From: Pseudothermotoga hypogea DSM 11164 = NBRC 106472
GTDB lineage: Bacteria > Thermotogota > Thermotogae > Thermotogales > DSM-5069
Assembly: GCF_000816145.1 (NCBI RefSeq)
Contig: NZ_CP007141.1
Span: forward strand, 1,178,001 to 1,242,000
Direction: 5' to 3'
DNA: 64,000 bases
In this document: one piece after another, positions 63,412 through 64,000 of the stretch
How the letters are laid out: each line of letters begins with the position of its first letter
How positions within the stretch are numbered: position 1 is the stretch's first letter
The notes under the pieces: model-generated
What the model saw: only the letters and a program-made list of their open reading frames with translations
Databases searched by the model: none
Told to the model about the DNA's origin: nothing
Translations under genes and position numbers: made by a program

Positions 63412-64000
63412 ATGAGTTGTCCGAAGTGGATCGAGCAGGTCGCACCGGAAAAAAGCTACAGATCGATCTTTCGTTGGGGAGATCCAAGCTATTTCAAGCA
63501 TCCGAACGAAAGACTGTGCAAACTCATGAGACAGGTTTTCGAACTGACTGAAGAAGATCTCAAAAGTCCTAAGAACACAGGTTTTGAAATCGTGGATGTG
63601 GAGGTTCCTATAAGGCTCGAAGCAAAGCATATAGAAGCGTTTCAAAAAATTGTCGGTCCAGAGAACGTCGCACTCGACGCTTACAGCAGAATCAAAGCGA
63701 GCTACGGAAAGACCCAGTACGACGTGCTCAGACTCAGACACAAGATCGTTGAGAACTTGCCAGATCTTGTGATTTACCCAAGGGACAAGAAAGATGTGGT
63801 CGAGATCGTGAGATATTGCAATCAGCACAAAATACCCATCTATCCGCGCGGTGGAGGTTCGGGTGTGACGAGGGGAACGGAATGTGTCTGTGGCGGTGTG
63901 AGTTTGGATTTGACCAGACACATGAACAGAATTTTGAAGCTCAACGAGACCAACTGTACCGTGACTGTGGAGCCTGGCATTTACGGACCTGCGCTCGAAG
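63412..64000 (+). CDS. FAD-linked oxidase, alkylglycerone-phosphate-synthase/GlcD-like (3' end outside window)
   Basis: The first 196 residues are visible and the frame runs off the edge. After a 100-residue N-terminal segment (WGDPSYFKHPNERLCKLMRQ), the PCMH-type FAD-binding domain starts: VIYPRDKKDVVEIVRYCNQHKIPIYPRGGGSGVTRG and CGGVSLDLTRHMNRIL. It follows the kinase by 10 bp in the same operon and probably oxidises a hydroxy acid or polyol phosphate. Confidence 0.85.
   Translation, partial: MSCPKWIEQVAPEKSYRSIFRWGDPSYFKHPNERLCKLMRQVFELTEEDLKSPKNTGFEIVDVEVPIRLEAKHIEAFQKIVGPENVALDAYSRIKASYGKTQYDVLRLRHKIVENLPDLVIYPRDKKDVVEIVRYCNQHKIPIYPRGGGSGVTRGTECVCGGVSLDLTRHMNRILKLNETNCTVTVEPGIYGPALE

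Overview
The window looks like chromosome of a thermophilic Thermotogales bacterium, probably Pseudothermotoga or a close relative. This rests on the mix of sugar ABC operons with GH38 and GH130 enzymes, a TAXI-type TRAP system, glycerol-type FAD dehydrogenases with BFD iron-sulfur domains, a Tneap-type (I-B, Cst1/Cst2) CRISPR-Cas locus, strong GGAGG/GGGGGTGA ribosome sites and frequent GTG/TTG starts. The species assignment is inference; no rRNA or tRNA gene was seen.

Left part, 1-18269. A minus-strand, tightly coupled operon encodes a binding protein, two permeases, an ATPase, a GH38 alpha-mannosidase-type enzyme and a GT-A glycosyltransferase that runs off the window. Next come a secreted leucine-rich-repeat protein and a divergent mannoside cluster. 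Its minus arm holds two secreted proteins. Its plus arm holds a LacI repressor, an ABC importer without its own ATPase and a GH130 enzyme. Both arms carry a matching LacI-type operator. Copies of one GC-rich palindromic terminator lie at both outer edges of this region.

18338-28067. This stretch holds a class II amidotransferase, a small ArsR-ferredoxin-HdrA-like redox operon, an SDR enzyme, and a plus-strand operon (DAO-type flavoenzyme, TAXI-TRAP transporter, Asp/Glu racemase-like protein, HcnA/B-like flavo-iron-sulfur protein, BFD ferredoxin). That operon looks like uptake and oxidation of a D- or cyclic amino acid.

28068-34156. A pyrimidine operon, pyrB-C-K-D-(iron alcohol dehydrogenase)-F-E, sits behind a leader with two tandem terminator hairpins whose arms can exchange partners.

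34202-46427. This accessory region has secreted and envelope proteins (a 353-aa protein, an HflK/HflC pair, a 1249-aa multidomain protein, a seven-repeat lipoprotein and a membrane-anchored coiled coil), a TnpB relic, an orphan half-size HsdS, and a remnant of a small unknown gene family.

46428-57961. The order is cas6, cst1 (cas8), a separate small helical gene, cst2 (cas7), cas5, cas3, cas4, cas1, cas2, leader, then 30 repeats. The distal end is degenerate, and a related repeat sits 572 bp further on, beyond a block of broken coding sequence full of GTTGCC/GGCAAC motifs.

58516-64000. A glycerol/polyol oxidation operon encodes a BON-GlpA-like-BFD fusion, a GlpB-like flavoprotein with DUF1667, an FGGY kinase and a partial FAD-linked oxidase.
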